Of a stretch of 64,000 nucleotides of DNA, positions 55,756 through 63,522 are shown piece by piece (positions within the stretch are counted from its first letter, which is position 1; every line of letters starts with the position of its first letter). The position numbers and the translations under genes were made by a program. The stretch lies in NCBI GenBank assembly GCA_020849855.1, contig JADZFO010000005.1:62001-126000 (forward strand), read 5' to 3'. The DNA is from a bacterium. GTDB taxonomy: Bacteria > 4484-113 > JAFGCY01. The notes below the pieces were generated by a model, which had not been told where the DNA came from, ran no database searches, and worked only from the letters and a program-made list of their open reading frames with translations.

Positions 55756-57189
55756 ATGAACCATGAAGTCGAACAATCGGCTGAAGAGTCCCTCCGGCCT
55801 AAAGGGCAGGGAGCGAAGGACGGGGTGAGCATGACTGTGCAGGGCATCCGGGCCTATCGCTGCGGCATCTGGACCGGCATCGGCATCAGTCTGGCGGTCC
55901 TGCTGGTGGCAGGCCTGCTATGGGGGCTGCTCTTCTGGGTCGCTCAGTACCGACGCATGACTACCCTGCAGAGCACTGGCGATGAACTCTTTGATGCCTA
56001 TCTCAAGCTTCAGGTCAAACAGCAGTTTCCGAATTACTTCGCTGGCGTGAACTCTCGCTGGATCAAACCGCTGAGTGAGGACAAGATGGAAGCTCTGCTG
56101 GATTCATACGGGCCTTCGCCTGAATACTGGCAGCTCCGCGTGCTGAACCGCATCAACTATCGCATTGATGATGTAGTGGAAAGTACGAATATAGTCGGCC
56201 AGGCGGGCAGCGAGGAAGAGCAGATTCTGGAGGATGCGCGCAAAGCCGGCCAGAGCGATTTTTCCTCAGACAGTCTGTTGCTGAAGCTGCGGCTCGCGCG
56301 TCTGGGCGGTGATATCAAGGCACCGGCGGACCTGGCTTCCTCCATCAACCGTCACCCGCAGGCTATCGACCCGCAGAAGCGCGGCAGTACAAGCATGTCC
56401 TCGCTGGACAGCCCGAAGTATATCGCGCTGGAGAATTCAGAGTTGCAGGTTCTTCATGAGCTCCATCCTGAGCAGGCCTGGCCCTGCTATCGCCTGGCGC
56501 TTAACTGCTTCAGGGCCGGTGAGATGGAATCAGGTTGGGACTGGCTGGCACGGGGCAATGCGGCATCAGAATGCGACAGCATGGAACAGCCTTTCCCCAT
56601 CAGCGCGCTGCGTGATGGACTGGCAAGGGGCAGCTCCCCCGGGAATGATTACATTGCCTATCTGCTCTATGGCGGTAGCATCGCCTGGGAACAACCCAGC
56701 TTCATCAACATGAAGCGTGGAGTGCGCGCGGCAGCTTTCGATGCCAGAGCTGCCCGTGACTATGTCCGCCTTGATGCGCTTGAGACTCTTGCCTGCCGAA
56801 TGGGAGCCGGTTCTGAGGAGACGATCACTGCCCTGGTTGCTGTGGTTCTGCGCAACATGGTGCTGCACCCGGTGATGCAGGATCTGGGCGGAGAGCTCGC
56901 GCCGGAGCAGCGTCTGACCCTGCTGAGGCAATGCCTGGCCAGCAACAACGTAAAGCTGGATGTAAGGAGCTTCAGAGCTGTCTACGATGATGCCGAAGGC
57001 GAGGCGTATAAGCGCCTGGGCGGCTGGTTCCCTGCCTCGGGCTTTGAGGCCGTTATGGCGATTCAGCAGGAGGAGTTTTCAGAGGTGCTTCCCAAGATGC
57101 GGGAACGCTTTGAAAAGATGAAGGCTTTTGACCTGCGGACCATGACCGTGGCGGCAGACGGGGAGACAGCTGAAAGCGCAACGCCATAG
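55756..57189 (+). CDS. membrane-anchored protein of the GD-LFD-Y paralogous family
   Basis: A 477-residue paralogue. A charged N-terminus of about 40 residues and one membrane segment (GIGISLAVLLVAGLLWGLLF) are followed by STGDELFDAYLKLQVK and SPEYWQLRVLNRINYR; the FG-DP part of the second signature is replaced by YGPSP. The TPR-like QAWPCYRLALNCFRAGEMES with ARGNAAS is present. Together with its neighbour it looks like a tandem duplication that has diverged strongly. Confidence 0.77.
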   Translation: MNHEVEQSAEESLRPKGQGAKDGVSMTVQGIRAYRCGIWTGIGISLAVLLVAGLLWGLLFWVAQYRRMTTLQSTGDELFDAYLKLQVKQQFPNYFAGVNSRWIKPLSEDKMEALLDSYGPSPEYWQLRVLNRINYRIDDVVESTNIVGQAGSEEEQILEDARKAGQSDFSSDSLLLKLRLARLGGDIKAPADLASSINRHPQAIDPQKRGSTSMSSLDSPKYIALENSELQVLHELHPEQAWPCYRLALNCFRAGEMESGWDWLARGNAASECDSMEQPFPISALRDGLARGSSPGNDYIAYLLYGGSIAWEQPSFINMKRGVRAAAFDARAARDYVRLDALETLACRMGAGSEETITALVAVVLRNMVLHPVMQDLGGELAPEQRLTLLRQCLASNNVKLDVRSFRAVYDDAEGEAYKRLGGWFPASGFEAVMAIQQEEFSEVLPKMRERFEKMKAFDLRTMTVAADGETAESATP

Positions 57190-57295
57190 CTCAACTGCTG
57201 AAGGGCGGGTCAAGGTGTGACGCCAAGTGCAGAGTTTTGCAAAGCTCCCATCGCAGGGAAAGTAACACTCCGCTTAACCCCTGCGCCCCCTGCCC

Positions 57296-57322
57296 TTGAC
57301 ATGCCTTTTGTTGTGTTATACT
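57296..57322 (+). promoter_or_regulatory. promoter with TTGACA and TATACT, RRM gene
   Basis: A perfect -35 (57296-57301) and TATACT (57317-57322) are 15 bp apart. The predicted +1 near 57329 gives an untranslated leader of about 140 nt containing the hairpin CGGCC TTTCC GGCCG, much longer than other leaders here. Confidence 0.65.
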
Positions 57323-57469
57323 GCGCCCAATCGGCCTTTCCGGCCGGGAGTACTTTGACCTGTCAAGTGTCCGCGTAAGCTGCAGGGGGATTCATGGGAC
57401 GCTTTGGCCCGCCTATTCACCCGCCCAGACCGATGGATAGTTGCCGGGGCCAGTTTCCAAGGAGTCCGC

Positions 57470-57862
57470 ATGAACCTGTACGTGGGCAACCTGCCCTTCT
57501 CCGTCAACGATGACGAGCTCCACAGCGCCTTTGCCGCGTTCGGCACCGTGGTTTCGGCCAAGGTGATCATGGACAAGCTCACCGGGCGCAGCCGTGGTTT
57601 CGGCTTTGTGGAGATGGGCAGTGATGATGAAGGTCGCGCGGCGATCAACGGGCTGAACGGCAAGTCGCTGGCCGGCCGCGAGATCAGCGTGTCGGAAGCG
57701 CGCCCCAAGGCTGAGGGCGCCGGCGGTGGCGGCGGCTATGGCGGCGGCGGCGGCCGTGGCGGCTATGGCGGCGGCGGCGGTGGTCGGGGCGGCTACGGCG
57801 GCGGCGGCGGTGGTCGCAGCGGCGGCGGCTATGGCGATTACGGCGGCGGCCGCGGCTTCTAA
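57470..57862 (+). CDS. RRM RNA-binding protein with RGG/Gly-rich tail
   Basis: A 130-residue RNA-binding protein. The RRM fills residues 1-80, with RNP2 (NLYVGNLPF) and RNP1 (SRGFGFVEM). The rest is a Gly-rich tail of GGYGGGGGRGG units ending near DYGGGRGF. Similar proteins (Rbp type) in cyanobacteria and other bacteria are often cold-induced. Here the long untranslated leader and strong promoter fit such control, though this is inference. AAGGAG lies 5 nt before ATG 57470. The tail resembles that of PNPase at the other end of the window. Confidence 0.93.
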   Translation: MNLYVGNLPFSVNDDELHSAFAAFGTVVSAKVIMDKLTGRSRGFGFVEMGSDDEGRAAINGLNGKSLAGREISVSEARPKAEGAGGGGGYGGGGGRGGYGGGGGGRGGYGGGGGGRSGGGYGDYGGGRGF

Positions 57863-57891
57863 ACCGCAGCGCCTTAACTGTGATTCACTCA

Positions 57892-57920
57892 GCCCGGGCC
57901 ACGGCCCGGGCTTTTGCTTT
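57892..57920 (+). terminator. Rho-independent terminator after the RRM gene
   Basis: GCCCGGGC CACG GCCCGGGC is followed by TTTTGCTTT. The hairpin also lies near the 3' end of the convergent gene. Confidence 0.9.
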
Positions 57921-57943
57921 ACCCGGCCCTGCGCCGGTGCGGC

Positions 57944-59524
57944 CTAGTAGCCGTGCGGCAGGCTCAGGCGCCAGATCCGGCTGTTTCCCACCCGCGGCTG
58001 CTCGGTCCAGCGGCTGCTCTTCTCCAGGGCCTCAATCATGAACTGGTTGGCGCCCGAGGGGTCATCCTCCGACAGCAGCACGGCGCTGGTCTCACCCTTG
58101 CCCAGCAGCACGCTGTTCCAGTCGTAGCGCGGCAGCAGCGCATCAAAGCGCGGCGCCAGACGCGGGTCATCCAGCCACATCCGCGTGAAGCTCGGCGCGG
58201 GGATGTTGTAGGGCATCCCGGCGGCGCTCAGGGCCGAGCGGTGCGGCATGGCAAGCACTTTGCCGCGCTCGCCTCCGGCCAGCTTCAGCGCGGCCTCGCC
58301 GGCGGCGATGATCTCGCGGCGCTGGGCCGCCTGGGCCCGCAGGATCGGCAGCTCGCGCCAGATGTTCCAGCCCAGGCCGGCCAGCAGCAGCAGGCTAAGC
58401 AGGCCGCCCACCAGGGCCGGGTCCACCCGCGTGCCGGCATGCTTCGTGCGCAGGCGGTTGCGCTTGTGTTCGCTGAGGCTGGGAAAGGCCAGCGAGGCTG
58501 CGGCGGTGGCCAGCAGCAGGCCGCAAAGCTCCGGCAGGGCCGAGGCCCGCTCGGTGAAATAGGTCGCGCTCAGCGCCAGGGTATACAGCGGGATGAAGGC
58601 CAGCAGCCAGGCGCTGCCGGGCGGGCTGCGGCGGCGGATCAGGCCCATGATGATGAACAGCACAATGCCGGCCGGCACAGCCTTGCGGGTCAGGAAGCGC
58701 GGCCAGTTGGCCAGCACGTTGCCCAGGATCTCCTGCACGCCGGCCGCGGGCTCGGAGGCCAGCCAGCGCGCATAGTCGTCATACATCAGCGAGGCCGCCG
58801 CCTCTGGGTCAGCCGCCTTGCGGTACACGGCCCCGGCGGCGATCTGCAGGGGCGCGGCGGTCTGCAGGCTGCCCTGCTGCTGGTACAGCAGCCACAGGCC
58901 TCCGGCCAGCACAGCGGCCCCCAGCAGCAGCAGCACTGTGCCCAGCGCCTGGGTGCCGGAGCCGTCCTTGCGCCGTGGGGTGAAGAGCAGGGCCAGCGCG
59001 ATCGGCAGCACCAGCAGGGCGGCGTGCCAGCGCAGGCTCAGCAGGATCATGCCGGGCAGCAATGCGGCGAGATAGACGCCAAAGCCGTGGCGGCCGCTGA
59101 AGGCGCGCATCGCGGCGGCGATGAGCACAGCCGCCAGGCCGGTGTATAACGCGTCGAGCTGGGGGTTCAAGCTGATGATGAACAGGCTCGGCAGGCTGGC
59201 GGCAAGCAGCCCGAAGATGAAGGCCGGCGCGCCCGGTACCTGCCACAGCCGCGCGCAGTAGCTGACGCAGGCCGCGCTAAGGGCGGTGCCCAGGGCGGCC
59301 AGCAGCGTGCCGGCGCTCAGCGCGCTCAGCCCGCACTGCACCAGGCCGTAAACCAGCAGGGGATAGCCGGGCGGAAAGTAGGGGCTGACCAGGATCTCGC
59401 CGCGCCCGGCAAGAGCAGCGGTCAGGCAGGTATAGACAAAGTCGGTGTTCATCAGCGCCCGCGGCAGGGCCAGCAGCGCGCAGGCTGCGAAGACGATGGA
59501 CCCTGTCAGCAGGGCGGTACGCAC
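57944..59524 (-). CDS. multi-pass membrane glycosyltransferase-like protein
   Basis: A 526-residue protein with about ten hydrophobic segments. The pattern resembles GT-C enzymes (ArnT/PMT type, dolichol-phosphate sugar donors): an early periplasmic loop with MNTDFVYTCLTAALAGRGEI and SPYFPPGYPLLVYGLVQCG, then membrane segments and a soluble C-terminal part ending near AVLLSEDDPSGANQF. GT-C enzymes have an acidic residue in the first loop; MNTDF may supply it. GTG start, 6 nt after TAACAT. A GT-C role is plausible but not certain. Confidence 0.7.
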   Translation of the reverse strand: MRTALLTGSIVFAACALLALPRALMNTDFVYTCLTAALAGRGEILVSPYFPPGYPLLVYGLVQCGLSALSAGTLLAALGTALSAACVSYCARLWQVPGAPAFIFGLLAASLPSLFIISLNPQLDALYTGLAAVLIAAAMRAFSGRHGFGVYLAALLPGMILLSLRWHAALLVLPIALALLFTPRRKDGSGTQALGTVLLLLGAAVLAGGLWLLYQQQGSLQTAAPLQIAAGAVYRKAADPEAAASLMYDDYARWLASEPAAGVQEILGNVLANWPRFLTRKAVPAGIVLFIIMGLIRRRSPPGSAWLLAFIPLYTLALSATYFTERASALPELCGLLLATAAASLAFPSLSEHKRNRLRTKHAGTRVDPALVGGLLSLLLLAGLGWNIWRELPILRAQAAQRREIIAAGEAALKLAGGERGKVLAMPHRSALSAAGMPYNIPAPSFTRMWLDDPRLAPRFDALLPRYDWNSVLLGKGETSAVLLSEDDPSGANQFMIEALEKSSRWTEQPRVGNSRIWRLSLPHGY

Positions 59525-59530
59525 GCGCCT

Positions 59531-59536
59531 ATGTTA
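59531..59536 (-). promoter_or_regulatory. -10 box TAACAT, leaderless type
   Basis: The hexamer ends 6 nt before GTG 59524; divergent from TATAAT at 59567-59572. Confidence 0.6.
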
Positions 59537-59566
59537 ACGCCGGAAGGCCGCAGCCCGAATCAAAAC

Positions 59567-59572
59567 TATAAT
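59567..59572 (+). promoter_or_regulatory. -10 box TATAAT, leaderless type
   Basis: A consensus -10 box ends 7 nt before ATG 59580. An ATG at 59571 overlaps the -10 box, so it cannot be the start. It drives the PIN/TRAM-ispD-ispF operon. Confidence 0.75.
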
Positions 59573-59579
59573 GAGGCCC

Positions 59580-61070
59580 ATGCCACGGCGCGGCCGGAGC
59601 GAAAATGAAGCGGAGCAGCCCGGCCAGCCGGCCCGGGAAGCCACGCGCCCCCGCGGCGGCAGCCGCAATGTGCTGCCCCCGGAGGCCCCGCCTGATGCGC
59701 GCGTGCTGCTCTCGCAGATCGTCTCGGTCCTGCTGGGCCTGCTGATCGGCCTCTTTGTCGCCAACGGCATCTCTGAGTTCTTCACCAACGACTTCCGCCA
59801 GAGCGCCGAAGAGGGCGAGACCCTGCTCAAGGAGGCCATCCAGGGCCTGGAGAACGGCGAGCTGGAATGGAAGCAGGTGCTGGAGCGCCGCCGCAACCTG
59901 CAGGACCAGCTGCAGGGCTTCGCCGGCAGCGAGGCCCCGGAAAGCCTGCGCTCTGAAGTCAGCCAGGTCGAAGGCCAGTACCGGGCCATCATGGCCGACC
60001 GCGACGAGTATGAATCGCAGCGCAAGTTCTGGAGCAGCCAGCTCCCGACGATCTACAACCAGATCCAGATCCTCAACCTCTCCAGCGCCGTGCTGCTGGT
60101 CATCATCGGCCTGCTGGGCTACCTTTCTTATCCGCTGACACTGCGCTGGTTCAACCGCATGGTGGACAACTGGGTCATGCGCGGGGACCAGCCGCGCACC
60201 AGCCAGTTGCTGATCGGCTTCTTCGCCGGCCTGAACCTGGCGGTGGTGATCCTGCTTGCCATCAACAACACCTTCAGCTTCGAGCACTCCTTCATGGACA
60301 ACCCGATGATCCAGCTGGTCTTCGGCGCGGCCATGGTCCTGGGCCTCGGGGTTGTCGGCGCGCTGACCGGCGCCACCTATTTCGGCCCTGCCGCCCGCAG
60401 GACCGACCCTTACCGCGAATACCGCGTCATCGTCCCGCCCAAGATCCTCGACAGCTCGGTGCTGATTGATGGCCGGCTCTTCGAAGTCGCCATCAGCGGC
60501 TTCCTGGACGGCCAGCTTGTGGTGCCCAGCTCCGTGCTGCGCGAGCTGCAAAACCTCGCCGATTCCAGCGACGGCCGCCGCCGGGCCAAGGGCCGCCGCG
60601 GCCTGGAGCTGGTGCGCAGCATGCAGGACGATCCCCGCATTGAAGTGAAGGTCTTCGATGACGCGCCGCTCTACGAAACCGGCAGGGCCACCGACGACCA
60701 GCTCATCACCATCGCCAGGGCCATGGGCGGCGAGGTGGTGACCAACGACTTCAACCTCAACCGCGTAGCGGCGATCCATAACGTGAAGGTCCTGAACCTC
60801 AACGCCCTGGCCCAGGCGGTCAAGACCCGCCTGCTGCCCGGCGATACCCTGGAGATCGACGTCGTCGACCGCGGCAAGCAGCGCGGCCAGGGCGTGGGCT
60901 ATCTCGACGACGGCACCATGGTGGTCATCGAGGACGGCGAGCCCTATATCGGCCAGCATCGCACCATCAAGCTGACCAGCGTGACCCAGACCCAGCAGGG
61001 CCGGCTGATGTTCGGCCGGGTCGACCTGGCCGAGGAAGACGGGGAGAACGGCAATGGTCGTCACCTATAG
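59580..61070 (+). CDS. PIN/TRAM-domain membrane protein (YacL-like)
   Basis: A 496-residue protein. A Pro/Arg-rich start is followed by a membrane segment (VSVLLGLLIGLFVANGI), a coiled coil (about 75-150), three more membrane segments (LSSAVLLVIIGLLGYLS, LLIGFFAGLNLAVVILL, LVFGAAMVLGLGVVGALTG), a PIN nuclease domain (about 290-410: ILDSSVLIDGRL, PSSVLRELQNLADS, GRATDDQLITIARAMGGEVV with TNDFN) and a TRAM RNA-binding domain (about 420-480). Acidic PIN residues are kept, so RNase activity is possible. YacL-type proteins precede ispD in many bacteria, as here. The last 17 nt overlap ispD. Confidence 0.9.
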   Translation: MPRRGRSENEAEQPGQPAREATRPRGGSRNVLPPEAPPDARVLLSQIVSVLLGLLIGLFVANGISEFFTNDFRQSAEEGETLLKEAIQGLENGELEWKQVLERRRNLQDQLQGFAGSEAPESLRSEVSQVEGQYRAIMADRDEYESQRKFWSSQLPTIYNQIQILNLSSAVLLVIIGLLGYLSYPLTLRWFNRMVDNWVMRGDQPRTSQLLIGFFAGLNLAVVILLAINNTFSFEHSFMDNPMIQLVFGAAMVLGLGVVGALTGATYFGPAARRTDPYREYRVIVPPKILDSSVLIDGRLFEVAISGFLDGQLVVPSSVLRELQNLADSSDGRRRAKGRRGLELVRSMQDDPRIEVKVFDDAPLYETGRATDDQLITIARAMGGEVVTNDFNLNRVAAIHNVKVLNLNALAQAVKTRLLPGDTLEIDVVDRGKQRGQGVGYLDDGTMVVIEDGEPYIGQHRTIKLTSVTQTQQGRLMFGRVDLAEEDGENGNGRHL

Positions 61071-61857
61071 CGCGGTCCTGGCCGCGGCCGGCGCCGGCCG
61101 GCGCTTTGGCGGCAACAAGCTGAGGGAGAAAGTCGGCGGCAAGGCGGTACTGAGCCACAGCCTGGACCTCTTTGACAGCGACGAGGACTGCCAGGAGATC
61201 ATCCTGGTGGTCAGCGCGGAGCTGCGGGAGTGGATCGAGGGCAACCCCCTGATCTTCTCCAGCCCCAAGCTGAAGCTGGTCGACGGCGGCACTACCCGCG
61301 CCGAAAGCACCGCCGCCGGTGTGCGCAGCGCCTCGGCGCGCATAGTGGCGATCCACGATGCCGCGCGTCCCAACGTGGGCGAGGAGCTGCTGGCGCGGCT
61401 GAAGGCCGCGGTGCAGCCCGAGTGCGGCGCGGTGCCCGGCCTGCCCCTTTCCGATACCCTGGCTTATGCCGCCGGCCCCGCGCCGGAGGATGCTCCCGCC
61501 GAGCCGGCCGCTGACGACTGGCTGGCGCCAAAGAAGAAGCAAAGCCTGCCGCAGATCAGCGGGCATCCCCAGCGTGGCGGGCTCTATCTGATCCAGACCC
61601 CGCAGCTTTTCTACCGCGACAGCTATCTGGAGGCCCTCAGCCGCCTCAGCTCCGACACCGGCGCGCTCAGCCTCGACGCCGGCAGCTTCACCGACGACTC
61701 CTCGCTCTACCACGCCGCGGGCTACAAGGTCAGCATCGTAGAGGGCCGCAGCGCCAACCTCAAGCTCACCACCGCGGAGGACCTCAAGCTGCTGCACAAG
61801 CTGATGGGCACCAGCGAGAAGAAGGGCAAGGACCGCTACGGGGGCCTGGGATGGTAG
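61054..61857 (+). CDS. ispD: 2-C-methyl-D-erythritol 4-phosphate cytidylyltransferase
   Basis: A 267-residue enzyme of the MEP isoprenoid pathway: MEP + CTP to CDP-ME. Blocks: VLAAAGAGRRFGGNKLREKV (CTP loop), KLKLVDGGTTRAESTAAGV and IVAIHDAARPNV, all in place, and the C-terminal VEGRSANLKLTTAEDLKL. An insert of about 35 Ala/Pro-rich residues (about 145-180, with EDAPAEPAADD) enlarges it beyond the usual 230. ATG 61054 has GGGGAG upstream and overlaps the PIN/TRAM gene by 17 nt. Confidence 0.96.
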   Translation: MVVTYSAVLAAAGAGRRFGGNKLREKVGGKAVLSHSLDLFDSDEDCQEIILVVSAELREWIEGNPLIFSSPKLKLVDGGTTRAESTAAGVRSASARIVAIHDAARPNVGEELLARLKAAVQPECGAVPGLPLSDTLAYAAGPAPEDAPAEPAADDWLAPKKKQSLPQISGHPQRGGLYLIQTPQLFYRDSYLEALSRLSSDTGALSLDAGSFTDDSSLYHAAGYKVSIVEGRSANLKLTTAEDLKLLHKLMGTSEKKGKDRYGGLGW

Positions 61858-61860
61858 CTC

Positions 61861-61932
61861 TTGCAGGGGTGGGGCTTGTCCCCACCCAACCGACGCTCAA
61901 CAGCCGGGCGGGGACAAGCCCCGCCCCTGCAA
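61861..61932. repeat. 72-bp palindromic element between ispD and ispF
   Basis: Inverted ends of 27 nt (TTGCAGGGG... and ...CCCCTGCAA) with two mismatches surround an 18-nt centre. In the ispD-ispF mRNA it would form a very stable hairpin 12 nt before the ispF start. It is MITE/REP-like and has no coding sequence of its own. Confidence 0.85.
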
Positions 61933-61944
61933 AGGCAGCCCGGC

Positions 61945-63156
61945 ATGTCTGAAGCCCTCGAGCTGGTCTCGCGCCTGCGCACGGGCTTTGGCCACGATAT
62001 CCACCGCTTCGCCGTTGGCCCGGCGCTGAAGCTGGGCGGCGTGAGCATCCCGCACAGCCATGGCCTCGAGAGCCACAGCGACGGCGATGCCGTCTGCCAT
62101 GCCCTGATGGATGCCCTGCTGGCGGCCTGCGGCCTGCCGGACATCGGTGTGGTCTTCCCGCCGGAGGGTCCGGCCCTGCGCGGCGCGGACAGCTACCTTC
62201 TGCTGCTGAACCTTTATGATGCCCTGCGGCGCAGCGGCCTGGATCGCGTGCTCAGCGCGCAGGTCACCATCATTGCCGAGCATCCGAAGATCAGCCCCTA
62301 TGCCGCGGAGATCCGCGAGCGCCTGGCGTCAGCGCTGAAGATCAGCCCGGCCCAGCTGGCGGTCAGCGCCGGCACCAACGAGAAGTTCGACAGCATCGGC
62401 CGCGGCGAGGCCCTGATGGTTTTCGCCAATGTGCTGCTGCTGATCGAGCCGCTGAGCGTGACCCGCGAGCCGCTGCCGGAGCGCCTCTACAGCGATGCGG
62501 CCAATGCCCGCCAGCAGCCCCCGCTGCCGCATGCCCGCGGCGGGGATGACCCGCTCAGCGGCCGCCGCAGCCAGCACAGCGACCTGCCGGTGGAGGCCAG
62601 CGCCGCCGGGCCCCATGATGCGCAATTCAATCCTGAGGATGAACACTTGCCCGAACGCGTAAAACGCTTTGAAAAGGCCGTCAACACCAAGCTGCCGCCG
62701 CTGCCCAAAGCCCCGCATCCGCAGCCCGGCGCCAGCCTGATCCTCTACACCGACGGCGGCAGCCGCGGCAACCCCGGCCCCGCCGCCACCGGCTGGGTGC
62801 TCTTTGACGACCAGGGCCGCGTTGTGCATGAGCAGGGCAGCTTCCTGGGCAGCATGACCAACAACGAGGCGGAATACGCCGCGCTGGAGGAAGCCTTCGC
62901 CTGGATCCGCCGTGAAGTAGGCACGGATATCCGCCTGATCATCCGCATGGACAGCGAGCTGATCGTCAAGCAGCTCAAGGGCGAGTACCAGGTCAAGGCC
63001 GAGCATCTGCGCCCCACCTATCTGCGCCTGCTGAACCAGCTCACGGAATTCCACTGGGCCAATCTGGAGCATGTGCCGCGGGCGCAGAACGCGCGGGCGG
63101 ATGCCCTGGTGAACCAGGCCCTGGACAGCAAGCTCAAAGCCCCCAGCGGCGGCTAG
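61945..63156 (+). CDS. ispF: IspF (MEcPP synthase) fused to RNase HI domain
   Basis: A 403-residue protein with two unrelated enzymes in one frame. Residues 1-170 are IspF, which makes MEcPP: TGFGHDIHRFAVGPALKLGG (metal Asp and His), HGLESHSDGDAVCHALMDAL (His), GLPDIGVVFPPE and FDSIGRGEALMVFANV. The family DIGxHF reads DIGVVF, a changed His. A Pro-rich linker of about 90 residues follows. Residues about 262-395 are an RNase HI domain: LILYTDGGSRGNPGP, MTNNEAEYAALEEA, RMDSELIVKQLKGE and QNARADALVNQAL, so the D-E-D-D set is complete. ATG 61945 fits IspF length. The fusion is seen directly. The start region is weak for ribosome binding and lies beyond a hairpin. Confidence 0.92.
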   Translation: MSEALELVSRLRTGFGHDIHRFAVGPALKLGGVSIPHSHGLESHSDGDAVCHALMDALLAACGLPDIGVVFPPEGPALRGADSYLLLLNLYDALRRSGLDRVLSAQVTIIAEHPKISPYAAEIRERLASALKISPAQLAVSAGTNEKFDSIGRGEALMVFANVLLLIEPLSVTREPLPERLYSDAANARQQPPLPHARGGDDPLSGRRSQHSDLPVEASAAGPHDAQFNPEDEHLPERVKRFEKAVNTKLPPLPKAPHPQPGASLILYTDGGSRGNPGPAATGWVLFDDQGRVVHEQGSFLGSMTNNEAEYAALEEAFAWIRREVGTDIRLIIRMDSELIVKQLKGEYQVKAEHLRPTYLRLLNQLTEFHWANLEHVPRAQNARADALVNQALDSKLKAPSGG

Positions 63157-63175
63157 GCCGCAGCGCCCGCGATGC

Positions 63176-63418
63176 CTACATCGGCGAGGCTTTGCCGGGC
63201 GCCCAGTGCTCGTGCAGGTCGCGCACGCGCCACTCGATGCCGTCCTCGTCATAGCGCTGGGCCACATGCTCCTCAAAGGCCGCGAACCAGCGTTCGTTGA
63301 ATTCGCGGCGCCGCGGATCGGCCAGGATGCGCTGGATCTGGATAAACAGCAGCACGCAGGCCAGGCTGCCTGCCAGCAGCAGGACGACAAAGATCAGGTT
63401 AACTATGTCGGGTCCCAT
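63176..63418 (-). CDS. small single-pass membrane protein
   Basis: An 80-residue protein with one membrane segment near the N-terminus (IVNLIFVVLLLAGSLACVLL) and a charged cytoplasmic part (RRREFNERWFAAFEEHVAQR). TAGAAT (63424-63429) ends 5 nt before ATG 63418. I do not recognise it. Convergent with ispF. Confidence 0.65.
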   Translation of the reverse strand: MGPDIVNLIFVVLLLAGSLACVLLFIQIQRILADPRRREFNERWFAAFEEHVAQRYDEDGIEWRVRDLHEHWAPGKASPM

Positions 63419-63423
63419 ACTGG

Positions 63424-63429
63424 ATTCTA
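63424..63429 (-). promoter_or_regulatory. -10 box TAGAAT, leaderless type
   Basis: The hexamer ends 5 nt before ATG 63418. Confidence 0.5.
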
Positions 63430-63522
63430 CCCCGCAGACGCTATTCTTGCCGGACTGGCCTGGCGCTTTGACCGGGCCCATGCCTGTCCCGGGGGCGGGG
63501 AGGTGCCGATAAAGCAGTGGCA

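Noticed and set aside
57914..59149. 411-codon open frame on the plus strand opposite the membrane glycosyltransferase-like gene
   Set aside because: The sequence is Gln/Gly/Ala/Arg filler, and the opposite strand has clear membrane segments and a leaderless promoter.
59529..61064. 511-codon open frame on the minus strand opposite the PIN/TRAM gene
   Set aside because: It mirrors the full length of a well-supported gene, has no domain pattern, and is a normal by-product of GC-rich codon usage.
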